Shown: positions 1 to 8,103 of the stretch, one piece after another
Position numbering within the stretch: position 1 is the stretch's first letter
Layout: every line of letters starts with the position of its first letter
Assembly (NCBI GenBank): GCA_029251005.1
Contig: JAQXEE010000052.1
Location: 1 to 44,768, forward strand
Direction: 5' to 3'
DNA length: 44,768 nucleotides
Source: Flavobacteriales bacterium
Lineage (GTDB): Bacteria > Bacteroidota > Bacteroidia > Flavobacteriales_C > GCA-002722245
The notes under the pieces: generated by a model
What the model was told of the DNA's origin: nothing
Databases searched by the model: none
Seen by the model: only the letters and a program-made list of their open reading frames with translations
Translations under genes and position numbers: made by a program

Positions 1-705
1 GGTGTTCACAGAGCATCAAGTATAAAAGTAGCTGAAGCTGCAAAAATCATAGAAAATACTCAACGAGATGTAAACATTGCTTTAATGAATGAGTTGTCTA
101 TGATTTTCAATAAAATTGGAATCAATACATATGAAGTGTTGGAAGCTTCAGGAACGAAGTGGAATTTCCTTAAGTTTTTCCCTGGTTTAGTTGGAGGGCA
201 CTGTATTGGTGTCGATCCGTACTACTTAACCTACAAAGCAAGAGAATTGGGTTACCACTCTAAAATTATTAATTCAGGGAGAGCTCTTAATGATTCAATG
301 GGTCCTTACTTAGCGAGACAAACTGTTAAAAAGTTAATTGCTAATGGTAAAGATATAGTTCAATCGAGAATTCTTGTAATGGGCGCTACGTTTAAAGAAG
401 ATGTTAGTGACATTAGAAACTCAAAAGTAGCGTCCGTAATAGATGAACTTAAAAGTTTTGGTGTCAATGTAGAGGTACATGATCCTTTTGCCTCAAGTGA
501 TGAAATAAACCATGAATATGGATTCACTTTAATTCCAGAAATTAAAGGTAAATATGACGCAGTTGTTGTTGCTGTAAACCACTCAGAATATTTGGAACTA
601 AAAGAAAATTACTTTAAAAGTCTATTAACTGACAAAGGATTACTTGTAGATGTAAAAGGAATCTATAGAAATTCGATTAAAGAACTAGACTACTTAAGCC
701 TATAA
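1..705 (+). CDS. tviB: UDP-N-acetylhexosamine dehydrogenase (TviB/WbpO type), 5' end outside window
   Basis: C-terminal part of a nucleotide-sugar 6-dehydrogenase, which oxidises a UDP-sugar to its uronic acid in two NAD-dependent steps in the cytoplasm. The frame is open from base 1 (GVHRASSIKVAEAAK...), so the gene starts upstream and the Met at 85 is internal. The catalytic-cysteine motif GGHCIGVDPYY is visible, followed by the C-terminal domain (MGATFKEDVSDIRNSK). The stretch FPGLVGGHCIGVDPYYLTYKA is, from family knowledge, typical of the TviB/WbpO group acting on UDP-GlcNAc or UDP-GalNAc rather than of UDP-glucose dehydrogenases. It is 1 base from galE and shares a transcript direction with a UDP-GlcNAc 4-epimerase three genes on, fitting UDP-GalNAcA synthesis. 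Exact substrate is inferred. Confidence 0.88.
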   Translation, partial: GVHRASSIKVAEAAKIIENTQRDVNIALMNELSMIFNKIGINTYEVLEASGTKWNFLKFFPGLVGGHCIGVDPYYLTYKARELGYHSKIINSGRALNDSMGPYLARQTVKKLIANGKDIVQSRILVMGATFKEDVSDIRNSKVASVIDELKSFGVNVEVHDPFASSDEINHEYGFTLIPEIKGKYDAVVVAVNHSEYLELKENYFKSLLTDKGLLVDVKGIYRNSIKELDYLSL

Positions 706-706
706 C

Positions 707-1708
707 ATGATTTTAGTTACCGGTGGTGCTGGATATATAGGAAGTCATACTATTGTTGAGCTACTAAATAAAAACTTTGAGGTCCTTGTAATTGATAACT
801 TCTCTAATTCAGAGTTGTCAGCACTAAATTCAATTGAAAAAATCACAGGTAAGTCCATTTCATTTATTGAAATGGACTTACGCAATTATGACCTATTAAT
901 AGAAAAAACCAAAGAATTTGACATCGAGGGAATAATACATTTCGCCGCATACAAATCAGTTGGAGAGTCTGTTTTTGAACCCTTAAAATATTATGACAAC
1001 AATATTAATTCGCTAATTAATATTTTAAATTTTTTAAAAGAGAGAAGCATATCAAATTTTGTATTTTCTTCTTCATGCACTGTTTACGGTTCTCCTGAAA
1101 TAATCCCAGTAACAGAAAAATCTGAGGTTAAAAAGGGTGAATCGCCTTACGGGAAATCGAAAATAATTGGAGAGGAAATTATAAATGATTTTAACGCTTC
1201 ACATACCTTCTCCGCAATCAACCTCCGTTACTTTAATCCCATAGGTGCACACAGCAGTGGACTAATAGGCGACAAACCAAGTGGTAAGCCCAACAATCTA
1301 TTGCCATTCGTAACTCAAGTTGCAATTGGTAAAAGAGAGGTTCTATCTATATTTGGAGGCGATTACGACACTCCTGATGGAACCTGCTTAAGAGATTACA
1401 TTCATGTTACTGATTTAGCCAAAGCGCATGTTTCAGCTATAGAGTATAATAGAAAAAACCACAATAAAGTGATTCCAATTAACCTAGGAACTGGTAACGG
1501 ATCTAGTGTTTTAGAAATCGTCAATACTTTTGAAAAAGTAACAAAAATAAAAATAAACTTCAAAATAAATCCGAGAAGAAAAGGAGATGTTCCAGCAATT
1601 TTTGGAGACTGTAGTCTCTCTAAAAAACTCTTAGGTTGGGAAGCTCAATTAAGTTTAGAGGATATGCTTTCCTCTGCTTGGAATTTTGAAAAAAATATAA
1701 AAAATTAA
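707..1708 (+). CDS. galE: UDP-glucose 4-epimerase
   Basis: Extended short-chain dehydrogenase that interconverts UDP-glucose and UDP-galactose with bound NAD. The N-terminus has the Rossmann motif TGGAGYIGSH (residues 5-14), then SSSCTVYG with the catalytic Ser/Thr near residue 125 and the YxxxK pair Y148/K152. The 333-residue length is normal for GalE. The C-terminal region (NLGTGNGSSVLEIV, then RRKGDVPAIFGD) is typical of the GalE family. It begins 1 base after the dehydrogenase stop and ends 1 base before rfbB, so it is part of the polysaccharide operon. Activity on N-acetylated UDP-sugars cannot be excluded, because the operon encodes a second epimerase. Confidence 0.93.
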   Translation: MILVTGGAGYIGSHTIVELLNKNFEVLVIDNFSNSELSALNSIEKITGKSISFIEMDLRNYDLLIEKTKEFDIEGIIHFAAYKSVGESVFEPLKYYDNNINSLINILNFLKERSISNFVFSSSCTVYGSPEIIPVTEKSEVKKGESPYGKSKIIGEEIINDFNASHTFSAINLRYFNPIGAHSSGLIGDKPSGKPNNLLPFVTQVAIGKREVLSIFGGDYDTPDGTCLRDYIHVTDLAKAHVSAIEYNRKNHNKVIPINLGTGNGSSVLEIVNTFEKVTKIKINFKINPRRKGDVPAIFGDCSLSKKLLGWEAQLSLEDMLSSAWNFEKNIKN

Positions 1709-1709
1709 T

Positions 1710-2771
1710 ATGATTCACTTTGATAAAAACATTTTAGTAACTGGTGGAGCAGGATTTATTGGTAGCCACTTGGTTCGATTATTGGTGAACAAATACCCAA
1801 ATTACAAAATCGTCAATTTAGATAAATTAACTTATGCGGGGAACCTTGATAATTTAAAAGATATTGAGCAAACTGATAACTACACCTTTGTAAAGGCTGA
1901 CATCTGTAACGAGAAAGAATTAGAATCAATTTTTGATCAATTCAAAATAGATAATGTAATTCATTTAGCCGCTGAATCACACGTGGACAGGTCAATATCG
2001 AATCCTTTAGAATTTGTAACTACAAATGTAATTGGAACAGTTAACTTACTTAACGTAGCTAAAAGAAAATGGGACCTGACGTCAGATAATATCTTTTATC
2101 ATGTATCAACCGATGAAGTATATGGGTCTTTAGGGGAAACAGGCTTGTTCACAGAAACTACTTCATACGATCCAAGATCACCGTACAGTGCATCAAAAGC
2201 AAGTTCAGATCATTTTGTTAGAGCTTATCATGAAACCTATGGTTTAAAAATAAAAATCTCTAATTGTTCAAACAATTATGGCTCTCACCAGTTTCCTGAA
2301 AAATTGATTCCTTTAATAATTAACAATATTGTAGAAAATAACCCCCTGCCTATTTACGGAAAGGGTGACAATATTAGAGATTGGTTACATGTTATTGATC
2401 ATGCCGAGGCTATTGATTTAATATTTCATAAAGGTGAAATAGGTGAAACCTTCAACATAGGTGGACACAATGAAAAACAAAACATTGAATTAGTCCATTT
2501 GCTAATTAAACTAGTCGATCAAAAACTAGGCAGAGAAGATGGTGAATCCCTTAAATTAATCACCTACGTCAAAGATAGAGCTGGTCATGATCAACGCTAT
2601 GCTATTGATGCAGAAAAGCTTCAAAATATACTAGGGTGGACACCAAAGTATACAGTAGAAAAAGGGATTGAGGAAACCGTTAACTGGTTTTTATCAAACA
2701 AAGATTGGATAAATAACATAATCAGTGGTGACTACCTAAATTATTACGAAGGTCAATATGCAAAAAGATAA
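1710..2771 (+). CDS. rfbB: dTDP-glucose 4,6-dehydratase
   Basis: Converts dTDP-glucose to dTDP-4-keto-6-deoxyglucose, the entry step to dTDP-linked deoxysugars such as rhamnose. Motifs: TGGAGFIGSH (11-20), the dehydratase-specific STDEVYGS (T134, D135, E136 as catalytic triad members), and PYSASK (Y159, K163). Its 353 residues match the family. The partner genes rfbA, rfbC and rfbD are not in the window and may lie upstream. Its last 14 bases overlap the next gene, implying coupled translation. The D-E pair separates it from simple epimerases, so I am confident of the dehydratase assignment. Confidence 0.94.
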   Translation: MIHFDKNILVTGGAGFIGSHLVRLLVNKYPNYKIVNLDKLTYAGNLDNLKDIEQTDNYTFVKADICNEKELESIFDQFKIDNVIHLAAESHVDRSISNPLEFVTTNVIGTVNLLNVAKRKWDLTSDNIFYHVSTDEVYGSLGETGLFTETTSYDPRSPYSASKASSDHFVRAYHETYGLKIKISNCSNNYGSHQFPEKLIPLIINNIVENNPLPIYGKGDNIRDWLHVIDHAEAIDLIFHKGEIGETFNIGGHNEKQNIELVHLLIKLVDQKLGREDGESLKLITYVKDRAGHDQRYAIDAEKLQNILGWTPKYTVEKGIEETVNWFLSNKDWINNIISGDYLNYYEGQYAKR

Positions 2772-3774
2772 ATGGAAAATAACTAGAAAATATCATTCAA
2801 CTGATCTTTCTAAAAAGTCGTTTTTAATAACGGGTGGAGCAGGATTTATAGGGTCCAATTTAGCGCAATATCTATTAGATTTTGGGGCTAAAAAAGTGAG
2901 AATTCTTGACGACTTAAGTAATGGATACTTAAAGAATCTTGATCCCTACAAAAATGACTCAAGACTGGAGTTTATTGAAGGAGATATCACAAATGAAAAA
3001 ACTTGTGATGAGGCTGTAATTGGTATGGATCATATTTCCCATCAAGCTGCCTTAGGTTCGGTTCCGAGATCATTGAGAACACCTTTGTTAACGCATGAAG
3101 CTAACGCTACTGGTTTTTTAAACATGCTTACTGCTGCTAAGGATGCAGGAATAAAATCTTTCGTTTTTGCGAGTAGTAGTTCTGTTTATGGAGACCATAA
3201 AGGATTACCTAAATATGAAGATAAAACAGGAAATCCGTTAAGTCCTTACGCAGTATCCAAAAAGACAAATGAGCTTTACGCAAAAGTATTTTATGAAGCA
3301 TTTGGATTTAATACAATTGGATTAAGATATTTTAATATTTTCGGACCAAATCAAAGCCCGAACGGACCTTACGCAGCTGTAATACCATTATATATGAACG
3401 CTTTATTGCAAAATGAAGCTGGAGTTATTTTTGGAGATGGTGAACAATCAAGAGATTTTACTTTTGTAGAAAACGCAGTACAAGCTAATATAAAAGCAAT
3501 GCTGTGTGAGAATCCAGATGCATTTGGTGAATCATACAATATCGCTTGTGGGTATAAGTCATCTGTAATAGAGCTTTATAATATACTAAAGGATGCAGCC
3601 AAATCTGATAAATCCCCTAAAATGTGTCCTCCACGAGTTGGAGATATTAGAGATTCATTAGCAAATATTGAAAAAGCGCAAAAAAACTTCAATTACCAAC
3701 CCGAGGTTGACATTAAAGAAGGTTTAGAAATTACTCTAGAATGGTTTAAAAATGAATTTTATCCTGAATTGTAA
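2758..3774 (+). CDS. tviC: UDP-N-acetylglucosamine 4-epimerase (WbpP/TviC type)
   Basis: Extended SDR epimerase, 338 residues, with an N-terminal extension of about 20 residues before the Rossmann motif TGGAGFIGSN (25-34), as in the WbpP/TviC group. Catalytic region: SSSSVYGD (139-146) and PYAVSKK (Y164, K168). The segment ALGSVPRSLRTP and the downstream GDGEQSRDFTFVENAVQAN are, from family knowledge, typical of UDP-GlcNAc/UDP-GalNAc 4-epimerases. Its start lies inside the rfbB 3' end (14-base overlap). Paired with the TviB/WbpO-like dehydrogenase at the head of this run, it would supply UDP-GalNAc for UDP-GalNAcA synthesis; that pathway link is inferred from context. Confidence 0.87.
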   Translation: MQKDKWKITRKYHSTDLSKKSFLITGGAGFIGSNLAQYLLDFGAKKVRILDDLSNGYLKNLDPYKNDSRLEFIEGDITNEKTCDEAVIGMDHISHQAALGSVPRSLRTPLLTHEANATGFLNMLTAAKDAGIKSFVFASSSSVYGDHKGLPKYEDKTGNPLSPYAVSKKTNELYAKVFYEAFGFNTIGLRYFNIFGPNQSPNGPYAAVIPLYMNALLQNEAGVIFGDGEQSRDFTFVENAVQANIKAMLCENPDAFGESYNIACGYKSSVIELYNILKDAAKSDKSPKMCPPRVGDIRDSLANIEKAQKNFNYQPEVDIKEGLEITLEWFKNEFYPEL

Positions 3775-3780
3775 TTTTTA

Positions 3781-4545
3781 ATGGGACTCTTTTCTAACAT
3801 TTTCAAAAAGGCTCAAGTAGAGGCTATTCTTGAGCCTTTAGATATAGGTTCATTAATTAAGAATGATATGCACTCTCATATCATTCATGGAATTGATGAT
3901 GGATCTGACTCTCTTGAAAATTCTTTAGAAATCATAAAAGGTCTACAAAATTTTGGATATCAAAAATTACTCTGTACGCCTCATGTAATGAATGATTTTT
4001 ATAGAAATTCATCTGATACTATACTAAGCAGATTGGACGAGACAAGGAATGCTCTTGCGAAAACAAACTCTCCTATTGAATTAGATGCTTCTGCTGAATA
4101 TTACTTCGACGAAGAATTAAACTTAAGATTAAAGAAAAACGATATTCTTAGTTTCGGCAAAGAGAAATATTTACTATTTGAATTCTCTTATTTTAATGAG
4201 CACCACGGAGTAACCGAAGGTATCACCGACATGTTCATGAAAGGCTACACACCTGTTTTAGCCCACCCTGAACGTTATCCATACTTTGTTTCTGACTTGG
4301 AAAAATACAATAAACTAAAAGAATTAGGAGTGAAATTTCAACTAAACCTACTTTCTTTCACAGGGCATTACGGAGAAAGCGCAATTCACGGGGCAAATTA
4401 TTTAATCGATAATAATTTTGTTGATTTTATAGGAACAGACATTCACAGATTAAGTCATCTGCCAATAATAGCAAAGGCGCTCAAAAATGAACGCCTTCAT
4501 AAACTTGTAAATACAGGTAACCTCTTAAATTCTTCCTTGTCTTAA
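3781..4545 (+). CDS. CpsB/CapC (YwqE)-like PHP-domain tyrosine-protein phosphatase
   Basis: Metal-dependent phosphoesterase of the PHP family, usually removing phosphate from bacterial tyrosine kinases that control polysaccharide chain length and export. Visible metal-ligand motifs: NDMHSHIIHGIDDGS (H31, H33, D39, D40), CTPHVMNDF, AHPERYP and GTDIHR, in the family order. Its 254 residues match CpsB. It is 6 bases after the epimerase stop and is the last gene of the polysaccharide operon; its stop codon directly abuts the stop of convergent fabD. The cognate tyrosine kinase/Wzc is not in the window and presumably lies upstream. The phosphatase role is from family knowledge. Confidence 0.85.
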   Translation: MGLFSNIFKKAQVEAILEPLDIGSLIKNDMHSHIIHGIDDGSDSLENSLEIIKGLQNFGYQKLLCTPHVMNDFYRNSSDTILSRLDETRNALAKTNSPIELDASAEYYFDEELNLRLKKNDILSFGKEKYLLFEFSYFNEHHGVTEGITDMFMKGYTPVLAHPERYPYFVSDLEKYNKLKELGVKFQLNLLSFTGHYGESAIHGANYLIDNNFVDFIGTDIHRLSHLPIIAKALKNERLHKLVNTGNLLNSSLS

Positions 4546-5421
4546 TTACTGAACACCAACAGTCTCAATTTGTCTATCCACTTTTTTAACCAAGCCTTGT
4601 AATGTTTTACCTGGTCCCATTTCTGTAAAAACAGAAGCTCCATCGGATAACATATTTTTTACAATTTGCGTCCATCTTACTGGAGCTGTTAATTGTGAAA
4701 TAAGATTTTGTTTAATAATTTCAGGATTTTTCACCGGTTGCGCATTAACGTTTTGATAAACAGGACAAATCGGCTCTTTAAATTCAGTTGAATTTATAAC
4801 TTCCGCTAATTCTTCTTTAGCGGGATCCATTAAAGGAGAATGAAAAGCTCCCCCTACAGGCAATATAAGAGCTCTTTTGGCACCAGCCTCTTTTAAAGCT
4901 TCACAAGCTATGTTTACGGCATTCGATTCCCCTGATATGACCAATTGGCCAGGACAGTTGTAATTCGCAGCGACAACTACACCTTGAGTTTCTTTACATA
5001 TTGTTTCAACCACATTATCTTCTAACGCTAAAATAGCAGCCATTGATCCCGCTTTTAATTCACAAGCCTTCTGCATTGCTTGCGCCCTTTTAGACACAAT
5101 ATTTAAACCATCCTCAAATGAAATAACTTTTGCTGCAACTAATGCGGACAGTTCTCCCAATGAGTGCCCTGCGACCATCTCTGGTGCAAAACCTTCTGTC
5201 GTAAGTGCAATAGCAACACTGTGCAAAAAAACAGCAGGTTGAGTTACTTTAGTTTCCTTTAAATCGTCAGCTGAACCTTCAAACATTATTTTAGAAATAT
5301 CGAAACCGAGAATATCATTTGCTTTAACAAACAACTCTTTAGCTTTTGGATTCGACTCAAACAATTCCTTCCCCATTCCTGTAAATTGGGCTCCTTGACC
5401 TGGAAATAAATATGCCTTCAT
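4546..5421 (-). CDS. fabD: Malonyl-CoA:acyl-carrier-protein transacylase
   Basis: Transfers malonyl groups from CoA to acyl carrier protein to feed fatty-acid elongation. The N-terminus PGQGAQFTGMG (7-17), nucleophile elbow GHSLGE (S87) and AFHSPLM (H194) give the Ser-His pair of the family; 291 residues is a usual length. It follows folE with a 1-base gap and is the third gene of the pterin-synthase/folE/fabD transcript. That is an unusual home for fabD, which often sits with fabH, fabG and acpP. The stop codon abuts that of the convergent CpsB-like gene without any spacer. Confidence 0.95.
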   Translation of the reverse strand: MKAYLFPGQGAQFTGMGKELFESNPKAKELFVKANDILGFDISKIMFEGSADDLKETKVTQPAVFLHSVAIALTTEGFAPEMVAGHSLGELSALVAAKVISFEDGLNIVSKRAQAMQKACELKAGSMAAILALEDNVVETICKETQGVVVAANYNCPGQLVISGESNAVNIACEALKEAGAKRALILPVGGAFHSPLMDPAKEELAEVINSTEFKEPICPVYQNVNAQPVKNPEIIKQNLISQLTAPVRWTQIVKNMLSDGASVFTEMGPGKTLQGLVKKVDRQIETVGVQ

Positions 5422-5422
5422 A

Positions 5423-6019
5423 TTATTTTAAATTAGCTGATAACAAATTAATAAACTCTTTTCTAGTTGAATCTTTTTCAAAAGCTCCTGTAAACGAAGA
5501 ACTTGTTGTTGAAGAATTCTGTTTTTGAACTCCTCTCATTTGCATACACATGTGAGAGGCCTCAATCACTACAGCAACTCCTTTTGGTTCTAAAACCTCT
5601 TGAATACAATCTCTTATCTCAGTAGTTAACCTTTCTTGAACCTGTAAACGACGGGCAAAAGCATCAACCACACGAGGTAATTTACTTAATCCGACAATTT
5701 TACCATTTGGAATATAAGCAATATGTGCTTTCCCAAAAAACGGTAACATGTGATGTTCACACATCGAATACACCTCAATATCTTTAACAATAACCATTTC
5801 ATCGTACTCTTCGTTAAATACAGCTGACTTTAAAATTTCAGCGGGATCTAAATCGTAACCATGGGTTAAGTATTGTAAAGCTTTAGCAACTCTTTCAGGT
5901 GTTTTAATTAAACCTTCTCTTGCTGGGTTTTCACCTATGTTTTGTAATATATCTGAATAATGATCTGAAATACTTTTTGTTACCTCAGTATCGTAATGAT
6001 TTTCTTGTTTAAATCCCAT
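5423..6019 (-). CDS. folE: GTP cyclohydrolase I
   Basis: Converts GTP to 7,8-dihydroneopterin triphosphate, first step of tetrahydrofolate, tetrahydrobiopterin and queuosine routes. Zinc and active-site motifs: [17 protein letters not shown], then [10 protein letters not shown] with the second zinc cysteine, and the family C-terminus [13 protein letters not shown] take the ATG at 6019 ([10 protein letters not shown]), giving 198 residues. A TTG seven codons upstream would overlap the preceding gene by 19 bases and is less likely. The ATG lies 2 bases after the stop of the pterin-synthase gene, so translation is probably coupled. Confidence 0.95.
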   Translation of the reverse strand: MGFKQENHYDTEVTKSISDHYSDILQNIGENPAREGLIKTPERVAKALQYLTHGYDLDPAEILKSAVFNEEYDEMVIVKDIEVYSMCEHHMLPFFGKAHIAYIPNGKIVGLSKLPRVVDAFARRLQVQERLTTEIRDCIQEVLEPKGVAVVIEASHMCMQMRGVQKQNSSTTSSSFTGAFEKDSTRKEFINLLSANLK

Positions 6020-6021
6020 AG

Positions 6022-6441
6022 CTACATATTTGGGCCCCAATATTCAACAAAATTATTTTCTGTCTCCATTAATTTTATACGAAAGAGTTCAGCTCCTTGT
6101 GATAAAATATCGTCAGCAATTAATTTCCATATTTCAACAGCAATAACCTCGGTACTAACCATTTTCCCTTTCAAAAAAGGAACATCGAGATTGAGATTCA
6201 TATGATCTAACTGGTCAATCACCTTTCTATTTAAAAGATCACTTAACCATTTTAAATTTATAATAAATCCCGTCTCTTCTTGGATTTCACCTTTCACCGT
6301 TACAAACAGTTCATAGTTATGACCATGCCAATTTTCATTTGCACATTTCCCAAAAACTTCTTTGTTTTTCTCCGCACTCCATTTATCATTGTACAACTTG
6401 TGGGCTGCATTAAAGCGCTCTCTTCTAGTTATTGTAAGCAT
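6022..6441 (-). CDS. 6-pyruvoyl/6-carboxy-tetrahydropterin synthase family protein (PTPS/QueD)
   Basis: Zinc enzyme of the COG0720 family acting on dihydroneopterin triphosphate. Zinc ligands are H14 (NAAHKLYN), H39 and H41 (WHGHNYEL); the catalytic cysteine is C33, and H80 lies in the conserved DQLDHMNLN. The Cys-to-His spacing is C-x5-HGH, the pattern of animal 6-pyruvoyltetrahydropterin synthase (PTPS-II), not the C-x3-HGH of E. coli QueD. It is first in an operon with folE, which makes its substrate. Product could be 6-pyruvoyl-tetrahydropterin, a folate intermediate or carboxytetrahydropterin for queuosine; sequence alone does not decide. A TATTTTTG promoter element precedes it. Confidence 0.88.
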   Translation of the reverse strand: MLTITRRERFNAAHKLYNDKWSAEKNKEVFGKCANENWHGHNYELFVTVKGEIQEETGFIINLKWLSDLLNRKVIDQLDHMNLNLDVPFLKGKMVSTEVIAVEIWKLIADDILSQGAELFRIKLMETENNFVEYWGPNM

Positions 6442-6459
6442 CCAATCAAATTTTGATTA

Positions 6460-6467
6460 CAAAAATA
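6460..6467 (-). promoter_or_regulatory. Bacteroidota -7 element for the pterin-synthase/folE/fabD operon
   Basis: On the minus strand this reads TATTTTTG, a full match to the TAnnTTTG consensus of Bacteroidota primary-sigma promoters, 18 bases before the start codon at 6441. No clear -33 TTG lies at the usual 19-base spacing, so strength is uncertain. Confidence 0.5.
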
Positions 6468-6548
6468 CGACTTAATAACCGTAGTGTTAAAAATTATAAG
6501 AATTAAAATTAAACAAGTCATATTAGTAATGAATATCTATCATTTAAT

Positions 6549-6556
6549 TACTTTTG
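6549..6556 (+). promoter_or_regulatory. -7 element for the heptose epimerase gene
   Basis: TACTTTTG matches TAnnTTTG. It ends 14 bases before the ATG at 6571, which supports that start over in-frame upstream codons, since those would lie upstream of or inside the promoter. The -33 element is not obvious. Confidence 0.45.
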
Positions 6557-6570
6557 TAAGAAAATATGAT

Positions 6571-7536
6571 ATGATTGTTATTACTGGTGCTGCAGGTTTT
6601 ATTAGTAGTTGTTTAATTGCTCATTTAAACGAACAAGGTTTTAAGGAGCTTATTTTAGTTGATGACTTTTCAATAGAATCTAAAAAACCAAACTATGAAA
6701 ACAAATTATACAAAGAACTTGTAGACCGTAAGGAATTTATTAATTGGTTAGATAAAAACCATCAGCTTACTCAAATCATCATCCATTTAGGGGCAAGAAC
6801 TGATACGACCGAGTTTGACAAAGAAATATTTGATGAATTAAATCTTAACTATTCCAAAGAAGTATGGAACAAATCAGTCCAATATTCTCTTCCATTAATA
6901 TACGCATCATCAGCAGCCACTTATGGACTAGGAGAATATGGATATAATGATAATCATGAAATCCCCAAAAAACTTAAACCACTAAATCCTTACGGAGATT
7001 CAAAAAACGACTTTGATGTTTGGGCATTAAAACAGGAAGAAAAACCTTTGTTTTGGGCTGGATTAAAATTCTTTAATGTTTATGGTCCAAATGAGTTTCA
7101 TAAGAGCAGAATGGCATCCGTGATTTTTCATACTTTCAACCAGATTCAAAAAACTGGAGAAATGAATTTATTCAAATCTCATATTCCAGAATACAAAGAT
7201 GGTGAGCAATTAAGAGATTTCATTTATGTTAAAGATGTCGTTAAGGTTATTACTTTCTTAATGAAAACACGTAAAAACTCTGGTCTTTACAATCTTGGAA
7301 CAGGGAAAGCTAGAACCTTTTACGACTTGGCTGCAAATACTTTTAAAGCACTTGATTTAGAGCCTAAGATCGGTTTCATAGATACTCCTGAAGACATTAG
7401 AGATAACTACCAGTATTTCACAGAAGCTAACATGCAAAAATTACTTAACCAAGGTTACAGCGAAGGATTCATGACTTTAGAAGAAGGGGTAAAAGATTAC
7501 GTTCAAAATCATTTAATCGGAAGTGAAATCTGGTAA
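6571..7536 (+). CDS. hldD: ADP-L-glycero-D-manno-heptose 6-epimerase
   Basis: NAD(P)-dependent SDR epimerase converting the D,D to the L,D form of ADP-heptose for lipopolysaccharide inner core. I start at the ATG at 6571 (MIVITGAAGFISSCL), giving 321 residues, close to the family length; the longer frame from 6484 would add 29 residues before the Rossmann motif and cross the promoter. Other motifs: ASSAATYG, NPYGDSKNDFD (YxxxK), FFNVYGPNE, and the family-typical C-terminal IDTPEDIRDNYQYFTEANM. The Rossmann motif reads GAAGFIS, with Ser in place of the usual third Gly, as in HldD. It is a single-gene unit convergent with a barstar-like gene. Confidence 0.93.
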   Translation: MIVITGAAGFISSCLIAHLNEQGFKELILVDDFSIESKKPNYENKLYKELVDRKEFINWLDKNHQLTQIIIHLGARTDTTEFDKEIFDELNLNYSKEVWNKSVQYSLPLIYASSAATYGLGEYGYNDNHEIPKKLKPLNPYGDSKNDFDVWALKQEEKPLFWAGLKFFNVYGPNEFHKSRMASVIFHTFNQIQKTGEMNLFKSHIPEYKDGEQLRDFIYVKDVVKVITFLMKTRKNSGLYNLGTGKARTFYDLAANTFKALDLEPKIGFIDTPEDIRDNYQYFTEANMQKLLNQGYSEGFMTLEEGVKDYVQNHLIGSEIW

Positions 7537-7558
7537 TTAATCTTTCGAGATTAATACC
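7532..7558. terminator. Hairpin spanning the convergent stop codons of hldD and the barstar-like gene
   Basis: An inverted repeat, arms GGTAATTAATCT and AGATTAATACC with one bulged A, closes a TTCG tetraloop (CGAA on the minus strand). It contains the hldD stop (7534-7536) and the opposite stop (7537-7539), so the two genes end back to back with no spacer. There is little T-tract, so it may act as an mRNA 3'-end stabiliser as well as a terminator. Confidence 0.55.
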
Positions 7559-7833
7559 AAAATCGGACTTTCAGCGTATTCGTTTTCCATTGCTTCTAAA
7601 AGAATTTGGAGTATCGTTTTACGGACTTGATTATCTTCTTCGATTAAGAATTCTTTTGCATTCGACAGGCTAATTCTAACTTTCACTCCTTCCAGCCAAG
7701 ATAAATCATTGATTTTATTTTCAAATGATTGGATATTACCTGAAAATTCAGGGAATTCTAATTCTATTGAAGCTTGTTTTAAAAATAAATGCAAAGTTGG
7801 AAAATCTGCACCATCTATCAATATCGTTTTCAT
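7537..7833 (-). CDS. Barstar-like (ribonuclease-inhibitor fold) protein
   Basis: A 98-residue protein with the layout of barstar: first strand MKTILIDGADF, a helix, then the ELEFPEFSGNIQSF segment that matches barstar's ELALPEYYGENLDAL, and a final strand SPILVLISKD. Barstar binds and blocks barnase-type ribonucleases. Here the acidic residues barstar uses to plug the RNase active site (D35 and D39 in the Bacillus protein) appear not to be conserved, falling on Q/S and N/K depending on alignment. No barnase-like gene is seen nearby, so it is an orphan; its partner, if any, is unknown. A -7 promoter element TACCTTTG lies 25 bases upstream. Confidence 0.72.
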   Translation of the reverse strand: MKTILIDGADFPTLHLFLKQASIELEFPEFSGNIQSFENKINDLSWLEGVKVRISLSNAKEFLIEEDNQVRKTILQILLEAMENEYAESPILVLISKD

Positions 7834-7858
7834 CTTCTTTGGTCTTGTGTTGTAGCCA

Positions 7859-7866
7859 CAAAGGTA
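7859..7866 (-). promoter_or_regulatory. -7 element for the barstar-like gene
   Basis: Minus-strand TACCTTTG matches TAnnTTTG; it lies 25 bases before the start at 7833. A TTG at 7890-7892 is 23 bases upstream, longer than the usual 19. Confidence 0.45.
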
Positions 7867-8045
7867 CGATTTAAAGATAAAAAAACGAACAAGCGAGAAT
7901 ATGTAATTGTTGATTTCATTCTTGTTTATTTAAGTGTCAATTCAAGCTAGAAATCTATTTTAAGTAATAAAAGTGTTGCGTTCTCATGCATGAAGTTTAG
8001 CAGAAACAACAATCCAACTTATTATAAATTTGAAAGATGAGCATT

Positions 8046-8073
8046 AAAAAAGCCCAAGTTTAAAACTTGGGCT
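8046..8073 (-). terminator. Rho-independent terminator of acnB
   Basis: Ten-base perfect arms, AGCCCAAGTT (8051-8060) and AACTTGGGCT (8064-8073), with loop TAA. On the minus strand the hairpin is followed by TTTTT, so it terminates acnB, which ends at 8104. The region from here to the barstar-like gene (7834-8045) shows its promoter but no convincing gene. Confidence 0.85.
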
Positions 8074-8103
8074 CTTATTAAATTATTTTTAAATAATTAA
8101 AAA

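Noticed and set aside
6022-6480. preQ1 riboswitch upstream of the pterin-synthase operon
   Set aside because: The leader is about 15 bases after the predicted promoter, too short, with no pseudoknot pattern. None is evident upstream of yhhQ either.
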